Shown here: in pieces, positions 18,031 to 27,082 of the stretch
Numbering within the stretch: position 1 is the stretch's first letter
Layout of the letters: the number at the start of each line of letters is the position of its first letter
Assembly: GCA_021821945.1 (NCBI GenBank)
Contig: JAJZTF010000002.1
Location: forward strand, 149,884 to 213,883
DNA: 64,000 nt
Direction of reading: 5' to 3'
From: Pseudomonadota bacterium
Lineage (GTDB): Bacteria > Pseudomonadota > Gammaproteobacteria > Burkholderiales > Gallionellaceae
Notes under the pieces: generated by a model
Told to the model about the DNA's origin: nothing
Databases searched by the model: none
The model's input: only the letters and a program-made list of their open reading frames with translations
Program-made: the position numbers and the translations under genes

Positions 18031-19179
18031 ATGATCAAGCAGCTCGGTCGCTACGAGATGCTGAGCGAGCTAGGCCAGGGCGCAATGGGCGTGGTCTACA
18101 AGGCGCGCGATCCGCTGATAGATCGCGTGGTCGCCATCAAGACCATCAATCTCGGCCTGGCTCTCGACGAAAAGGAAGAATACGAGGGGCGCTTCTACCA
18201 GGAAGCAAGGGCCGCAGGCAGGCTCAACCACCCGAACATCGTGACCATCTATGACGTGGGCAAGAGCGGGAACATCGCCTTCATCGCGATGGAGTTTCTG
18301 CAGGGCAGCGAATTGCGGGACCTGCTGCGCGAGGAACGCAGCATGCCGGTCAGTCAAATCATCGAAATCGTGGCCCAGGTGGCAGAGGGGCTTTCCTACG
18401 CGCACCAGCACGGGATCGTGCATCGCGATATCAAGCCCTCCAACATCATGCTGGTTCGCGACGGGCGCATCAAGATCACGGATTTCGGCATAGCGCGCAT
18501 GCCTTCGTCCGCGGTCCATACGCAAACGGGAATGGTGCTGGGTTCGCCCAAATACATGTCGCCAGAGCAGGTGCTGGGAAAGGAGATCGACAGGCGTTCG
18601 GACATCTTCTCGCTCGGTGTGATGTTGTATGAAATGCTCACGGGGACATCGCCCTTTGTCGGCGAAAACGTCAATGCGATCATGTACCAGACGCTGAATC
18701 TGGTGCCTCCTGCGCCAGGCACATTGAATCCCGATGTGCCGGACATGCTGAATTTCATTGTGGCCAAGGCGCTGGCCAAGGGCGTGGAGGACCGCTATCA
18801 GAATGCGCTGGATCTGGCAAAGGATCTGCGTGCCTGCCGCGATACGCTGCCAAGTCAGGAGAGAAAGGCCCAGCCCGTGCCTGCGGAAAAGACCAGGCTC
18901 AACGGGCTTGCGATCGCCGATCAAGCAGAGGAGGTCGCGCCCTCGACGCTGGGGCTTTCCAGATCCTTCGACTCATCCGAGGCGACCCTGCGCCTTGCGG
19001 CATTGACCGCCGACCCTTCCGATCTGGACGAGCTCTCGAAGACGCTCAAGGTGGCAAGGTCGCAGACCCGCCCGCTCGTCGATGACAGACCCAGGGAGGA
19101 AGAGTCTGCGGGAAAATTCAAGCTTCTGGTGCTGGGGCTGGTCGTGCTGGTTCTGGCCGTCATGTTCTTCCTTCATTGA
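18031..19179 (+). CDS. Membrane-anchored Ser/Thr protein kinase, PknB type
   Basis: The 382-residue protein has a complete Hanks-type kinase domain: glycine loop LGQGAMGVVYKA, Lys37, catalytic loop HRDIKPSN (Asp133), DFG at 151-153 and the SPEQV activation-segment end. A juxtamembrane region of about 90 residues follows, then a C-terminal transmembrane helix (about 360-381) ending with no extracytoplasmic sensor domain. The weak GGGG ribosome site precedes the ATG at 18031; longer frames overlap the cyclase. Position directly after the cyclase suggests one signalling unit. Targets cannot be deduced. Confidence 0.85.
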   Translation: MIKQLGRYEMLSELGQGAMGVVYKARDPLIDRVVAIKTINLGLALDEKEEYEGRFYQEARAAGRLNHPNIVTIYDVGKSGNIAFIAMEFLQGSELRDLLREERSMPVSQIIEIVAQVAEGLSYAHQHGIVHRDIKPSNIMLVRDGRIKITDFGIARMPSSAVHTQTGMVLGSPKYMSPEQVLGKEIDRRSDIFSLGVMLYEMLTGTSPFVGENVNAIMYQTLNLVPPAPGTLNPDVPDMLNFIVAKALAKGVEDRYQNALDLAKDLRACRDTLPSQERKAQPVPAEKTRLNGLAIADQAEEVAPSTLGLSRSFDSSEATLRLAALTADPSDLDELSKTLKVARSQTRPLVDDRPREEESAGKFKLLVLGLVVLVLAVMFFLH

Positions 19180-19182
19180 GCC

Positions 19183-19575
19183 ATGCTTTTTGTCCTCAGG
19201 CCTTCGAGGACATATCTCTTGCTTCTGCTGCTCACCCATCTGGCCCTGATCACCTCCATTCTTCTGACGGATCTAGATGCATGGGCGCGCATCATGCTCG
19301 CAATCCTGATGGTTACAAGCCTTCTTCACCAATCGCGGCTTCATGTGCACAAGGGATGGCAGAGCCTCATTCTGGAGCAGGGCCGGCTGCACGTCAGGGA
19401 CATGTCCGGTCTTGAAGTCGCGGGCGAGATTCTGGATGAAACGGTCGTGACCCCCTTTTGCATCGCGCTATGCGCAAGACTCCAAGGCAGGAGGCAGTGC
19501 CAGCTGATCTTTCGCGATGCGCTGGGAGATGAAGCGCACAGGGAGCTGCGCGTGCGCTTGAGATATGCTCAGTAG
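19183..19575 (+). CDS. YgfX-like membrane protein
   Basis: The 130-residue protein has two adjacent N-terminal transmembrane helices (about 10-28 and 33-48) and a soluble C-terminal half. This matches the YgfX/CptA family, first described as a toxin partner of YgfY but also linked to flavinylation and envelope functions. It starts three bases after the kinase stop, and its end overlaps the end of convergent nadB by seven bases. In several proteobacteria ygfX-like genes neighbour nadB and rpoE, as here. No ygfY (sdhE) homologue is seen next to it. Confidence 0.6.
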   Translation: MLFVLRPSRTYLLLLLLTHLALITSILLTDLDAWARIMLAILMVTSLLHQSRLHVHKGWQSLILEQGRLHVRDMSGLEVAGEILDETVVTPFCIALCARLQGRRQCQLIFRDALGDEAHRELRVRLRYAQ

Positions 19576-21149
19576 TTTTTCGGGATCAGGATGGTGGGCT
19601 TGGGATTTTCCTCGGTTTCCGGATAGTCCCGGCTGTAATGCAGGCCGCGGCTTTCGTGGCGCGACAGCGCGCTTTTCACGATCAGGTCTGCATTGGTGAC
19701 GAGATTGCGAAGCTCGAGCAGGTCGGAGCTGACATGGAAATGCGCATAGTATTCGTCTATCTCGTTTTGCAGGAGCTGGACGCGGTGCATGGCGCGCTGC
19801 AGGCGCTTGTTGGTGCGCACGATGCCGACATAGTCCCACATGAAATGACGCAGCTCGGCCCAGTTGTGGGCGATCACGACCTCTTCGTCCGCGTCGGTCA
19901 CCTGGCTGTCGTCCCAGGCAGGCAGCGTGCGGGGCGATTCGAGCGGCTGGCCTAATATGTCGCGGGCTGCCGCATCCGCAAACACCAGGCATTCGAGCAG
20001 GGAATTGCTGGCCAGGCGGTTCGCGCCATGCAGACCGCTGTATGCGGTCTCGCCCACGGCGTAGAGGTTTTTCAGGTCGGTGCGCGCGTCAAGGTCGGCG
20101 ACCACGCCGCCGCAGGTGTAGTGGGCCGCAGGCACGACGGGGATGGGCTCCTGGCTGATGTTGATGCCGAGCGTCAAACAGCGGGCGTAGATGGTCGGGA
20201 AGTGCTCCTGCAAAAATTCCACGGACTGATGCGAGATGTCGAGATAGACGCAATCCAGTCCACCCTTTTTCATCTCGTAGTCTATCGCCCTTGCCACGAC
20301 ATCGCGCGGAGCAAGCTCTGCGCGCTCATCGTGGGCGGGCATGAAGCGCGTCCCGTCGGGCAGCTTCAGTATCCCGCCTTCGCCGCGCACCGCTTCGCTG
20401 ATCAAGAAGGATTTTGCATGCGGGTGGTAGAGGCAGGTCGGATGAAACTGGATGAATTCCATGTTGGCCACGCGGCACCCTGCGCGCCATGCCATCGCGA
20501 TGCCATCGCCGGTCGAGGTGTCGGGGTTGGTCGTGTAAAGATAGACCTTGCCGCTTCCGCCGGTGGCCAGTATGGTGTGCTGGGCGGAGATCGTGACCAC
20601 CTCGTCGGTCCTGGTGTCCAGCGCATATACGCCATAGCAGCGGTTGTCGGCATGCCCGAGCTTTTTTCCGGTGATCAGGTCGACCGACATGTATCCTTCG
20701 AGCAGCGTGATGTTGGGGTGGTTCAGCACTTTGTCGGACAGGGTTTTCTGCACCGCAAGACCGGTCGCATCTGCGGCATGGATGATGCGCCGCCTGTCGT
20801 GCCCGCCCTCGCGGGTCAGATGGTAGCCCGTGTCGCTGCTGCTGTCCTCGGTGAAGGCGACGCCTTGGGATACCAGCCAGTCTATCGCCTCTTTGCCGTG
20901 CTCGACGACGAAGCGGGTGGCGGTTTCATCGCAAAGCCCGGCCCCTGCGATCAGCGTGTCCCGCATGTGGGCTTCCGGTGTGTCGTCGCCGGAAAGCACT
21001 GCGGCGATGCCACCCTGCGCCCAGCTGCTCGCGCCGTCCAGCAGGGACTTCTTCGTGATCAGGCCGATTCTTCTCTGGTCGGCGAGCTTGAGCGCCAGCG
21101 TCAGCCCGGCCAGGCCGCTGCCGATAATCAATGTGTCGAATTGCAGCAA
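19569..21149 (-). CDS. nadB: L-aspartate oxidase
   Basis: The 526-residue flavoprotein oxidises L-aspartate to iminoaspartate, the first step of NAD synthesis. Visible motifs are the FAD-binding DTLIIGSGLAGLTLALKLAD, SSWAQGGIAAVL, EGGHDRRRIIHAAD and the HGANRLASNSLLECLVF substrate region. The start appears to be a TTG at 21149 with GGGA upstream; no in-frame ATG is near. It is divergent from rpoE across about 146 bp, an arrangement conserved with E. coli. Confidence 0.95.
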   Translation of the reverse strand: MLQFDTLIIGSGLAGLTLALKLADQRRIGLITKKSLLDGASSWAQGGIAAVLSGDDTPEAHMRDTLIAGAGLCDETATRFVVEHGKEAIDWLVSQGVAFTEDSSSDTGYHLTREGGHDRRRIIHAADATGLAVQKTLSDKVLNHPNITLLEGYMSVDLITGKKLGHADNRCYGVYALDTRTDEVVTISAQHTILATGGSGKVYLYTTNPDTSTGDGIAMAWRAGCRVANMEFIQFHPTCLYHPHAKSFLISEAVRGEGGILKLPDGTRFMPAHDERAELAPRDVVARAIDYEMKKGGLDCVYLDISHQSVEFLQEHFPTIYARCLTLGINISQEPIPVVPAAHYTCGGVVADLDARTDLKNLYAVGETAYSGLHGANRLASNSLLECLVFADAAARDILGQPLESPRTLPAWDDSQVTDADEEVVIAHNWAELRHFMWDYVGIVRTNKRLQRAMHRVQLLQNEIDEYYAHFHVSSDLLELRNLVTNADLIVKSALSRHESRGLHYSRDYPETEENPKPTILIPKNY

Positions 21150-21175
21150 TTGTTTTCCCGTTCGATGACCATGGA

Positions 21176-21204
21176 GGAACTATAGCATGATGCATGTGGT
21201 CAGA
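21176..21204 (+). promoter_or_regulatory. Putative sigma-E promoter upstream of rpoE
   Basis: GGAACTA, a 17-base spacer and TCAGA fit the sigma-E (RpoE) consensus GGAACTT-N16/17-TCnnA with one change in the -35. It lies about 90 bases before the rpoE ATG, so RpoE would activate its own operon, as established in E. coli. Confidence 0.55.
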
Positions 21205-21235
21205 TGCGGTTTGGCTGGGTCCTCGGCTCGCAAAA

Positions 21236-21264
21236 CTGACGAAGTGGACTGCAGCGGTTATAAT
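21236..21264 (+). promoter_or_regulatory. Putative sigma-70 promoter for rpoE
   Basis: CTGACG-N17-TATAAT has a perfect -10 and a four-of-six -35, and is placed 31 bases before the rpoE ATG. It would give basal expression of the rpoE-rseABC-degP operon alongside the upstream sigma-E-like promoter. Confidence 0.6.
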
Positions 21265-21295
21265 TTGCACTGCGACGGATTTTATCGGAATAGGG

Positions 21296-21895
21296 ATGGG
21301 CGATAAGGAAGTTGATCAACAGCTGGTGGAGCGCGTACAGCGCGGGGATAAGCACGCCTTCGACCTGCTGGTAGCAAAATATCAACGCAAGCTGGGGCGA
21401 CTGATCTCGCGCTTCGTGCGCAACGCGTCCGAGGCGGAAGATGTCACCCAGGAGGCTTTCGTCAAGGCCTATCGCGCCTTGCCCGGGTTCCGCGGCGACA
21501 GCGCTTTCTATACCTGGCTATACAGAATCGGCATCAATACGGCCAAGAACTACCTGCTTGCCAACAAGCGCCAGCCGGCAGCCAACACCCCTTTTGACAC
21601 GGAAGAAGCGGAAACCTTCGAGGAAGCCGGGTTTCTCCATGAAGTCAGCACGCCTGAAAATGAACTCATGAGCAAACAGGTTGTCAACACCGTGCAGCAA
21701 GCCTTGCAGCAACTGCCCGAGGATTTGCGCAGCGCCCTGACGCTGCGAGAGATTGAAGGTTTGAGTTACGAAGAAATCGCAAACGTGATGAACTGCCCTG
21801 TCGGCACGGTGCGATCGAGGATATTCAGGGCGCGCGAGGCGGTCGCGGAAAAACTGCGTCCGCTGTTGGAAACCAGTCAAGGCAATAGGTGGTAA
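21296..21895 (+). CDS. rpoE: ECF sigma factor RpoE (sigma-E/AlgU)
   Basis: The 199-residue protein has region 2 (FDLLVAKYQRKLGRLISRFV, EDVTQEAFVKAYRALPGF) and region 4 (LPEDLRSALTLREIEGLSYEEIANVM, GTVRSRIFRARE). This is the envelope-stress sigma factor, held inactive by RseA. The ATG at 21296 follows the promoter pair and gives the standard N-terminus MGDKEVDQQLVERVQRGD. rseA, rseB, rseC and degP follow as one operon. The gene is longer only by an upstream antisense-like extension that is discarded. Confidence 0.96.
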   Translation: MGDKEVDQQLVERVQRGDKHAFDLLVAKYQRKLGRLISRFVRNASEAEDVTQEAFVKAYRALPGFRGDSAFYTWLYRIGINTAKNYLLANKRQPAANTPFDTEEAETFEEAGFLHEVSTPENELMSKQVVNTVQQALQQLPEDLRSALTLREIEGLSYEEIANVMNCPVGTVRSRIFRAREAVAEKLRPLLETSQGNRW

Positions 21896-21897
21896 AA

Positions 21898-22398
21898 ATG
21901 AAACACGATATCTCTGCACTGATGGATGGAGAGCTGTTCGAGGATGAGGCCGAGACCCTGCTCGGCCAGATCAGGCGCGATCCTGGCATATACGCCGATT
22001 GGGCGGTCTATCACCTGATCGGTGATGTGCTGCGCCAGCCCGAATGCATACATCGCGACATGACCGACAGGGTCAGCGAAAGGTTGCGCAACGAGGCGAC
22101 TGTCCTTGCGCCGAGAAGCCGGGCGCTGAAGCAGAAGGCCCGGGTGTTTGCGCTTTCCGCCGCGGCATCCCTGATGGCGGTCGGCATGGTCGCCTGGATG
22201 ACGCTGCAGATCAACCCTGAAACTGCTCCGCAGCTTGCGATGCAGCAGTCCGGCATGCGTCCTGTCAATCTGCAGATACAGCCGGCTGCGAACGACTACC
22301 TGATGGCTCACCAGGAATTCTCCCCCAGCAACGACATGAATGGCGGAGCATCCTACATACACACCGTGACCTACAGCCCGGAGGAAAAGCTTCAATGA
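21898..22398 (+). CDS. rseA: Anti-sigma-E factor RseA
   Basis: The 166-residue protein starts MKHDISALMDGELFEDEAE, the N-terminal sigma-binding domain of RseA/MucA. A single transmembrane helix lies at about 84-103 and a periplasmic tail follows that RseB would protect. Stress leads to proteolysis by DegS- and RseP-type proteases and release of RpoE. The ATG at 21898 sits two bases after the rpoE stop with AGGTGG as ribosome site; a GTG at 21889 is in frame but overlaps rpoE. Its stop overlaps the rseB start. Confidence 0.92.
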   Translation: MKHDISALMDGELFEDEAETLLGQIRRDPGIYADWAVYHLIGDVLRQPECIHRDMTDRVSERLRNEATVLAPRSRALKQKARVFALSAAASLMAVGMVAWMTLQINPETAPQLAMQQSGMRPVNLQIQPAANDYLMAHQEFSPSNDMNGGASYIHTVTYSPEEKLQ

Positions 22399-23351
22399 AG
22401 GCATGGGTTGGAGTTTTCGGCCTGATGCTGGCCTTCAATGCCAGCGCGGCCGGCGGGCAGTCTACCCTCGATCTGCTGAAGGCGATTGCATTTGCGGGTC
22501 ACCAGACGGATTACAGCGGCGTTTTCGTATACCAGTACGGCAATCATGTCGAGACTTCGAGGATCTCCCATATCGTCGATCAGAACGGGGGGTACGAGAA
22601 GCTCGAGGGGCTCGATGGGCCTAGGCGCGAGATCATACGTCATCGCGGGCAGGTCTGGTGTTACAGGCAGAACGAGATGGTCCAGGTCGACAGCGGGAAA
22701 GGGGGGGGCAAGTTTCCGATGCTGCTGCCCGATCAGCTCTCCGCGCTGAGCGAGAACTACAAGGTCAGGGAAGTCGGAACCGACAGGGTGGCGGGCCACG
22801 AGACCCGCGTGTTGCTCTTCCAGCCCAGGGACAGGCTGCGCTATACGCGCAAGGTCTGGGTGGATACGGGGACAGGCTTGCTTTTGAAATCCGCCGTGCT
22901 CAATGACAAGAACCAGATCGTCGAGCAGTATGCCTTCACCGAGCTCAAGGTGGGCAAGGATGCCGACAGGTCATGGATCGCATCGGATGAGGTCAAGAAC
23001 CTCCCGGGTCTCGGGCAGGTGAGCCAGGACAAGACCGAGCCGGCCGTGAACAGCGGCTGGGTGGTGGATGCGATGCCTGGCGGTTTCAGGAAGACGACCG
23101 AGCTCGTAAGGCCCATGCATGGGAACCATGCCCCGGTGACCCAGCTCGTGTTTTCCGATGGTCTTAGCGCAATATCGGTTTTTGTCGAACCTGCAAGCCC
23201 GGGCGATGACGAAAAGGAGGGCCTTTCCAGCCGCGGTGCGGTCAACCTCTACAGCAAGATCGTCGACGGCCATGTGTATCATGTAGTCGGTGAAGTGCCG
23301 CCGATCACGGTGATACAGGTTCTCAACTCGATAAGATACAACGGCAAATAA
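22395..23351 (+). CDS. rseB: Sigma-E regulatory protein RseB/MucB
   Basis: The 318-residue periplasmic protein has a signal peptide (about 1-18, ending NASA) and the MucB/RseB domains: an N-terminal lipoprotein-carrier-like fold (FAGHQTDYSGVFVYQYGNHVETSRI) and a C-terminal domain (about 205-318). RseB binds RseA and shields it from proteases until it senses misplaced lipopolysaccharide or lipoproteins. The ATG overlaps the rseA stop by four bases and the TAA overlaps the rseC ATG by one base. Confidence 0.94.
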   Translation: MKAWVGVFGLMLAFNASAAGGQSTLDLLKAIAFAGHQTDYSGVFVYQYGNHVETSRISHIVDQNGGYEKLEGLDGPRREIIRHRGQVWCYRQNEMVQVDSGKGGGKFPMLLPDQLSALSENYKVREVGTDRVAGHETRVLLFQPRDRLRYTRKVWVDTGTGLLLKSAVLNDKNQIVEQYAFTELKVGKDADRSWIASDEVKNLPGLGQVSQDKTEPAVNSGWVVDAMPGGFRKTTELVRPMHGNHAPVTQLVFSDGLSAISVFVEPASPGDDEKEGLSSRGAVNLYSKIVDGHVYHVVGEVPPITVIQVLNSIRYNGK

Positions 23352-23764
23352 TGCTCGAGACCCGCGCCATCGTGGTTCAGTCAGACGCCGGATCCGCCGA
23401 GGTCATCGGCAGCGGTAGTAGCGGCTGTTCGGCCTGCGAAGGAAGAGGCTGCGGCTCCAGGAAAGTTGCGCAGCTTTTTTGCAGCAAGCCGCGCCAGTTC
23501 AGGGTGGACAATCGCATCCATGCGGGCGTGGGGGACGAGGTGATCGTCTGCATGCCTGATGGCGCACTGCTGCGCGGGGTCGGCCTCGTGTATCTGCTGC
23601 CCCTGGTCTTCATGTTTTCCGGCGCCTTGCTGGCAGGGCAGAGCGATGCCCGTGCTGCCATGGGCGCACTGTTCGGACTCCTGATCGGATTCTTGCTGGC
23701 GAAATGGTTATCCGCGCGCAGCTTCCGCCAGCAACCTTATATAGCGAGGCTGGCGCGCGAATAA
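23351..23764 (+). CDS. rseC: RseC/MucC family membrane protein
   Basis: The 137-residue protein has the Cys-rich N-terminal motif SGCSACEGRGCGSRK, a small soluble domain, and two transmembrane helices (about 76-94 and 99-118). This is the RseC/MucC layout; members act as positive modulators of sigma-E or in electron transfer reducing SoxR. It overlaps rseB by one base and precedes degP by 19 bases in the same operon. Confidence 0.92.
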   Translation: MLETRAIVVQSDAGSAEVIGSGSSGCSACEGRGCGSRKVAQLFCSKPRQFRVDNRIHAGVGDEVIVCMPDGALLRGVGLVYLLPLVFMFSGALLAGQSDARAAMGALFGLLIGFLLAKWLSARSFRQQPYIARLARE

Positions 23765-23783
23765 TTTTCGATGAGGTGATTGT

Positions 23784-25169
23784 ATGCTTGGAAAGTGTAT
23801 CAACGTCATACTTTTTTCTGTCGCGCTGGTATCCGCCGCGGTTGCAGGCGAGCTCCCGGACTTCAGCGGATTGGTTGAGAAGCAGGGGCCCGCAGTCGTC
23901 AACATCAGCACGACGCAGCACATCCCGGGACAGACGGTTTCCGGCATTCCCGAGGACGATCCTTTCTTCGAGTTTTTCAGGCGTTTTGCGCCACTAGAGC
24001 CGCGCGACCAGGAGACCCATTCGCTGGGTTCCGGATTCATCCTGAGTTCTGACGGCTACATCATGACCAACTCCCATGTGGTCGACCATGCGGACAAGAT
24101 CACGGTGAGACTGACAGACAAGCGGGAATTCTCGGCGCGCGTGATCGGCGTGGACGCGAAGACGGATGTGGCGCTGCTCAAGATAGATGCGACCAATCTG
24201 CCCAGGGTCGCGATAGGGGACCCGAACAAGCTCAAGGTCGGGGAATGGGTGGTTGCGATCGGCTCCCCCTTCGGTTTTGACAACAGCGTCACGGCAGGTA
24301 TCGTGAGCGCCAAGGGGCGCTCCCTGCCGCAGGACAACTATGTCCCTTTCATACAGACCGATGTGGCGATCAATCCCGGCAATTCAGGCGGGCCGCTATT
24401 CAACATGAACGGCGAGGTTGTGGGCATCAATTCGCAGATCTATACGCGCTCCGGCGGATCCATGGGTTTGTCCTTCGCGATACCGATCGATGTCGCCATG
24501 CAGGTCGCGGACCAGCTGCGCACCAAGGGCGTGGTGACGCGAGGCAGGATAGGCGTGACGATACAGGAGATGACGCGTCAGCTAGCCGAGTCTTTCGGCC
24601 TCTCCCAGCCCAATGGCGCATTGGTGAGCAGCGTCGAGAAGGGCGGGCCTGCCGACAAGGCGGGCATAGAGGCGAGCGATGTGATACTGAAGTTTGACGG
24701 CAAGACTGTTGCCAATTCGGGCGATCTGCCGCGCATCGTGGCTGCGGCAAAGCCGGGAAGCAGTGCGGTGGTCGACCTTTGGCACAAGGGGGCTCCCAGG
24801 CAGGTGACGGTGGTTGTTGGAAAAATGCCGGATGAAAACAGGCTGTCGAAAGCGGCAAAAGGCCCGTCCGGCCAGGAAGAGAAGACGGTCGCGAGGCTGG
24901 GCGTTTCGCTTGGCGAGCTGACGAAGGAGCAGCTTTCGGACATGGGAATCAAGGGCGGCCTGCTCGTCCAGGCGGTCAAGGGCAAGTCTGCGGTCTCTTC
25001 CGGAATCCAGCCGGGGGACGTGATTCTTGCCATAGGCAATGTACCGTTGAATTCGCTAAAGCAGCTTAACGACATCGTCAGGCAGCTGCCCAAGGGGCGC
25101 AATGTCGCGCTTCTGGTGCGCAGGGAGGATGCGGTTTTTTATGTGGCGATCAGGCTGGATGACAATTGA
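23784..25169 (+). CDS. degP: Periplasmic serine endoprotease DegP/MucD
   Basis: The 461-residue protein has a signal peptide ending about residue 21, a trypsin-like domain with triad His98 (TNSHVVDH), Asp128 (KTDVALLK) and Ser201 (NPGNSGGPL), and two PDZ domains (about 265-350 and 370-455). It degrades or refolds damaged periplasmic proteins. A GAGGTGA ribosome site precedes the ATG. It is the last gene of the rpoE-rseABC operon, the mucD position known from Pseudomonas, so it should respond to RpoE. Confidence 0.95.
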   Translation: MLGKCINVILFSVALVSAAVAGELPDFSGLVEKQGPAVVNISTTQHIPGQTVSGIPEDDPFFEFFRRFAPLEPRDQETHSLGSGFILSSDGYIMTNSHVVDHADKITVRLTDKREFSARVIGVDAKTDVALLKIDATNLPRVAIGDPNKLKVGEWVVAIGSPFGFDNSVTAGIVSAKGRSLPQDNYVPFIQTDVAINPGNSGGPLFNMNGEVVGINSQIYTRSGGSMGLSFAIPIDVAMQVADQLRTKGVVTRGRIGVTIQEMTRQLAESFGLSQPNGALVSSVEKGGPADKAGIEASDVILKFDGKTVANSGDLPRIVAAAKPGSSAVVDLWHKGAPRQVTVVVGKMPDENRLSKAAKGPSGQEEKTVARLGVSLGELTKEQLSDMGIKGGLLVQAVKGKSAVSSGIQPGDVILAIGNVPLNSLKQLNDIVRQLPKGRNVALLVRREDAVFYVAIRLDDN

Positions 25170-25205
25170 TGCATGAGCTCACCTGCATGTAATGCCCAAA
25201 TCGGC

Positions 25206-25211
25206 TAGAAT
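25206..25211 (+). promoter_or_regulatory. Possible -10 element before lepA
   Basis: TAGAAT lies about 50 bases before the lepA ATG in the 89-bp gap after degP, and is followed by a small TTCGC/GCGAA dyad. No convincing -35 is found at 16-18 bases, so the call is weak. It may let lepA and the following genes be expressed without RpoE. Confidence 0.3.
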
Positions 25212-25258
25212 TCGCGCTTTGCGAAATTGTCCGTCACGGCGGTCTGAACTGGAATCCC

Positions 25259-27049
25259 ATGCAGCTGATCCGTAATTTTTCTATCATAGCCCATATCGAT
25301 CACGGCAAGTCGACGTTGGCCGATCGCATCATACATCTCTGCGGAGGCCTGTCCGACCGGGAAATGGAAGCGCAGGTGCTAGACTCGATGGACATCGAGC
25401 GCGAGCGCGGCATCACGATCAAGGCGCAGACTGCCGCTTTGAGCTACAAGGCGCGCGACGGGCAGACCTACAATCTCAATCTGATCGACACGCCGGGACA
25501 TGTCGACTTCTCCTACGAAGTCTCGCGTTCGCTCGCTGCCTGCGAAGGGGCTCTTTTGGTGGTCGATGCATCCCAGGGCGTCGAGGCGCAGACGGTCGCC
25601 AACTGCTATACCGCGCTCGATCTGGGGGTGGAAGTGGTGCCGGTGCTGAACAAGATAGACCTGCCTTCGGCGAATCCGGACAATGCGATCGCCGAAATCG
25701 AGGACGTGATCGGCATAGAGGCGCACGATGCGGTGCGCTGTTCCGCAAAGACCGGGGAAGGCATAGAGGATGTGCTGGAGGCGCTGATACAGAAGGTTCC
25801 GGCTCCGAAGGGCGATGTGGATGCGCCCCTGCAGGCGCTGATCATCGATTCCTGGTTCGACAACTATGTCGGCGTCGTGATGCTGGTGCGCGTGATGAAC
25901 GGCACGATCAGGCCCAAGGAGAAGATACTGTTCATGGCGACAGGCGCCCATCACCTGACCGAGCATGTCGGTGTGTTCACGCCCAAGTCGCAGCACAGGG
26001 ATGCGCTCAGCGCCGGACAGGTCGGTTTCGTGATCGCGGGCATCAAGGAACTGAAGGCGGCAAGGGTGGGCGACACGATAACGCATCTCGCAAAACCGGC
26101 GGAACATGCGCTGCCCGGTTTCAAGGAAGTGCAGCCCCAGGTCTTCGCGGGCCTCTTTCCGGTGGAGTCGAACCAGTACGAGGCGCTGCGCGATTCGCTG
26201 GAAAAGCTCAAGCTTAACGATGCGGCCCTGCAGTATGAACCCGAGGTTTCCCAGGCGCTGGGTTTCGGGTTCCGCTGCGGCTTTCTCGGGCTGCTGCACA
26301 TGGAGATCGTTCAGGAGAGGCTGGAGCGGGAATTCGACATGGACCTCATCACCACTGCGCCCACGGTGATCTATGAGGTCGAGTTGAGGGACGGTACCGT
26401 CGTGTCGGTGGACAATCCCTCAAAGATGCCGGATCCTTCCAAGATCGCCGAAATCCGCGAACCCATCGTGACGGTCAATCTTTACATGCCGAACGAATAT
26501 GTCGGCTCCGTGATCACGCTTTGCACGCAAAAGCGCGGCACCCAGATCAACATCAGCTATCATGGCAAGCAGGTGAAGCTGATCTACGAAATGCCGATGG
26601 CGGAAATCGTGATGGATTTCTTCGACAGGCTGAAATCGGTCTCGCGCGGCTATGCCTCGATGGATTACGAGTTCAAGGAATACAGGGCTGCGGATGTGGT
26701 CAAGGTCGACATGCTGATCAATGGCGACAAGGTGGATGCGCTGGCGATGATCGTGCACCGGGCAAGCAGCCAGTTCAGGGGGCGCGAGGTGGCGGCCAAG
26801 ATGCGCGAGCTGATCCCGCGCCAGATGTACGATGTCGCGATACAGGCGAGCATAGGCTCGAACGTCATCGCGCGCGAGAACGTCAAGGCGATGCGCAAGA
26901 ACGTCCTCGCCAAGTGTTACGGCGGCGACATCACGCGCAAGAAGAAGCTGCTTGAGAAGCAGAAGGCCGGCAAGAAGCGCATGAAGCAGGTGGGCAACGT
27001 GGAGATTCCGCAGGAGGCCTTCCTGGCCATCCTGCGTGTGGACGAGTAA
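25259..27049 (+). CDS. lepA: Elongation factor 4
   Basis: The 596-residue GTPase has G-motifs [18 protein letters not shown] and NKIDLP, EF-G-like domains II, III and V, and the LepA-specific C-terminus ([20 protein letters not shown]). EF4 acts on ribosomes during translation and is often co-transcribed with the signal peptidase gene, as here with lepB 33 bases downstream. Length and motifs are typical. Confidence 0.97.
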   Translation: MQLIRNFSIIAHIDHGKSTLADRIIHLCGGLSDREMEAQVLDSMDIERERGITIKAQTAALSYKARDGQTYNLNLIDTPGHVDFSYEVSRSLAACEGALLVVDASQGVEAQTVANCYTALDLGVEVVPVLNKIDLPSANPDNAIAEIEDVIGIEAHDAVRCSAKTGEGIEDVLEALIQKVPAPKGDVDAPLQALIIDSWFDNYVGVVMLVRVMNGTIRPKEKILFMATGAHHLTEHVGVFTPKSQHRDALSAGQVGFVIAGIKELKAARVGDTITHLAKPAEHALPGFKEVQPQVFAGLFPVESNQYEALRDSLEKLKLNDAALQYEPEVSQALGFGFRCGFLGLLHMEIVQERLEREFDMDLITTAPTVIYEVELRDGTVVSVDNPSKMPDPSKIAEIREPIVTVNLYMPNEYVGSVITLCTQKRGTQINISYHGKQVKLIYEMPMAEIVMDFFDRLKSVSRGYASMDYEFKEYRAADVVKVDMLINGDKVDALAMIVHRASSQFRGREVAAKMRELIPRQMYDVAIQASIGSNVIARENVKAMRKNVLAKCYGGDITRKKKLLEKQKAGKKRMKQVGNVEIPQEAFLAILRVDE

Positions 27050-27082
27050 GGCGCACGTTTAAACAATATTCAAGGAATAAAA

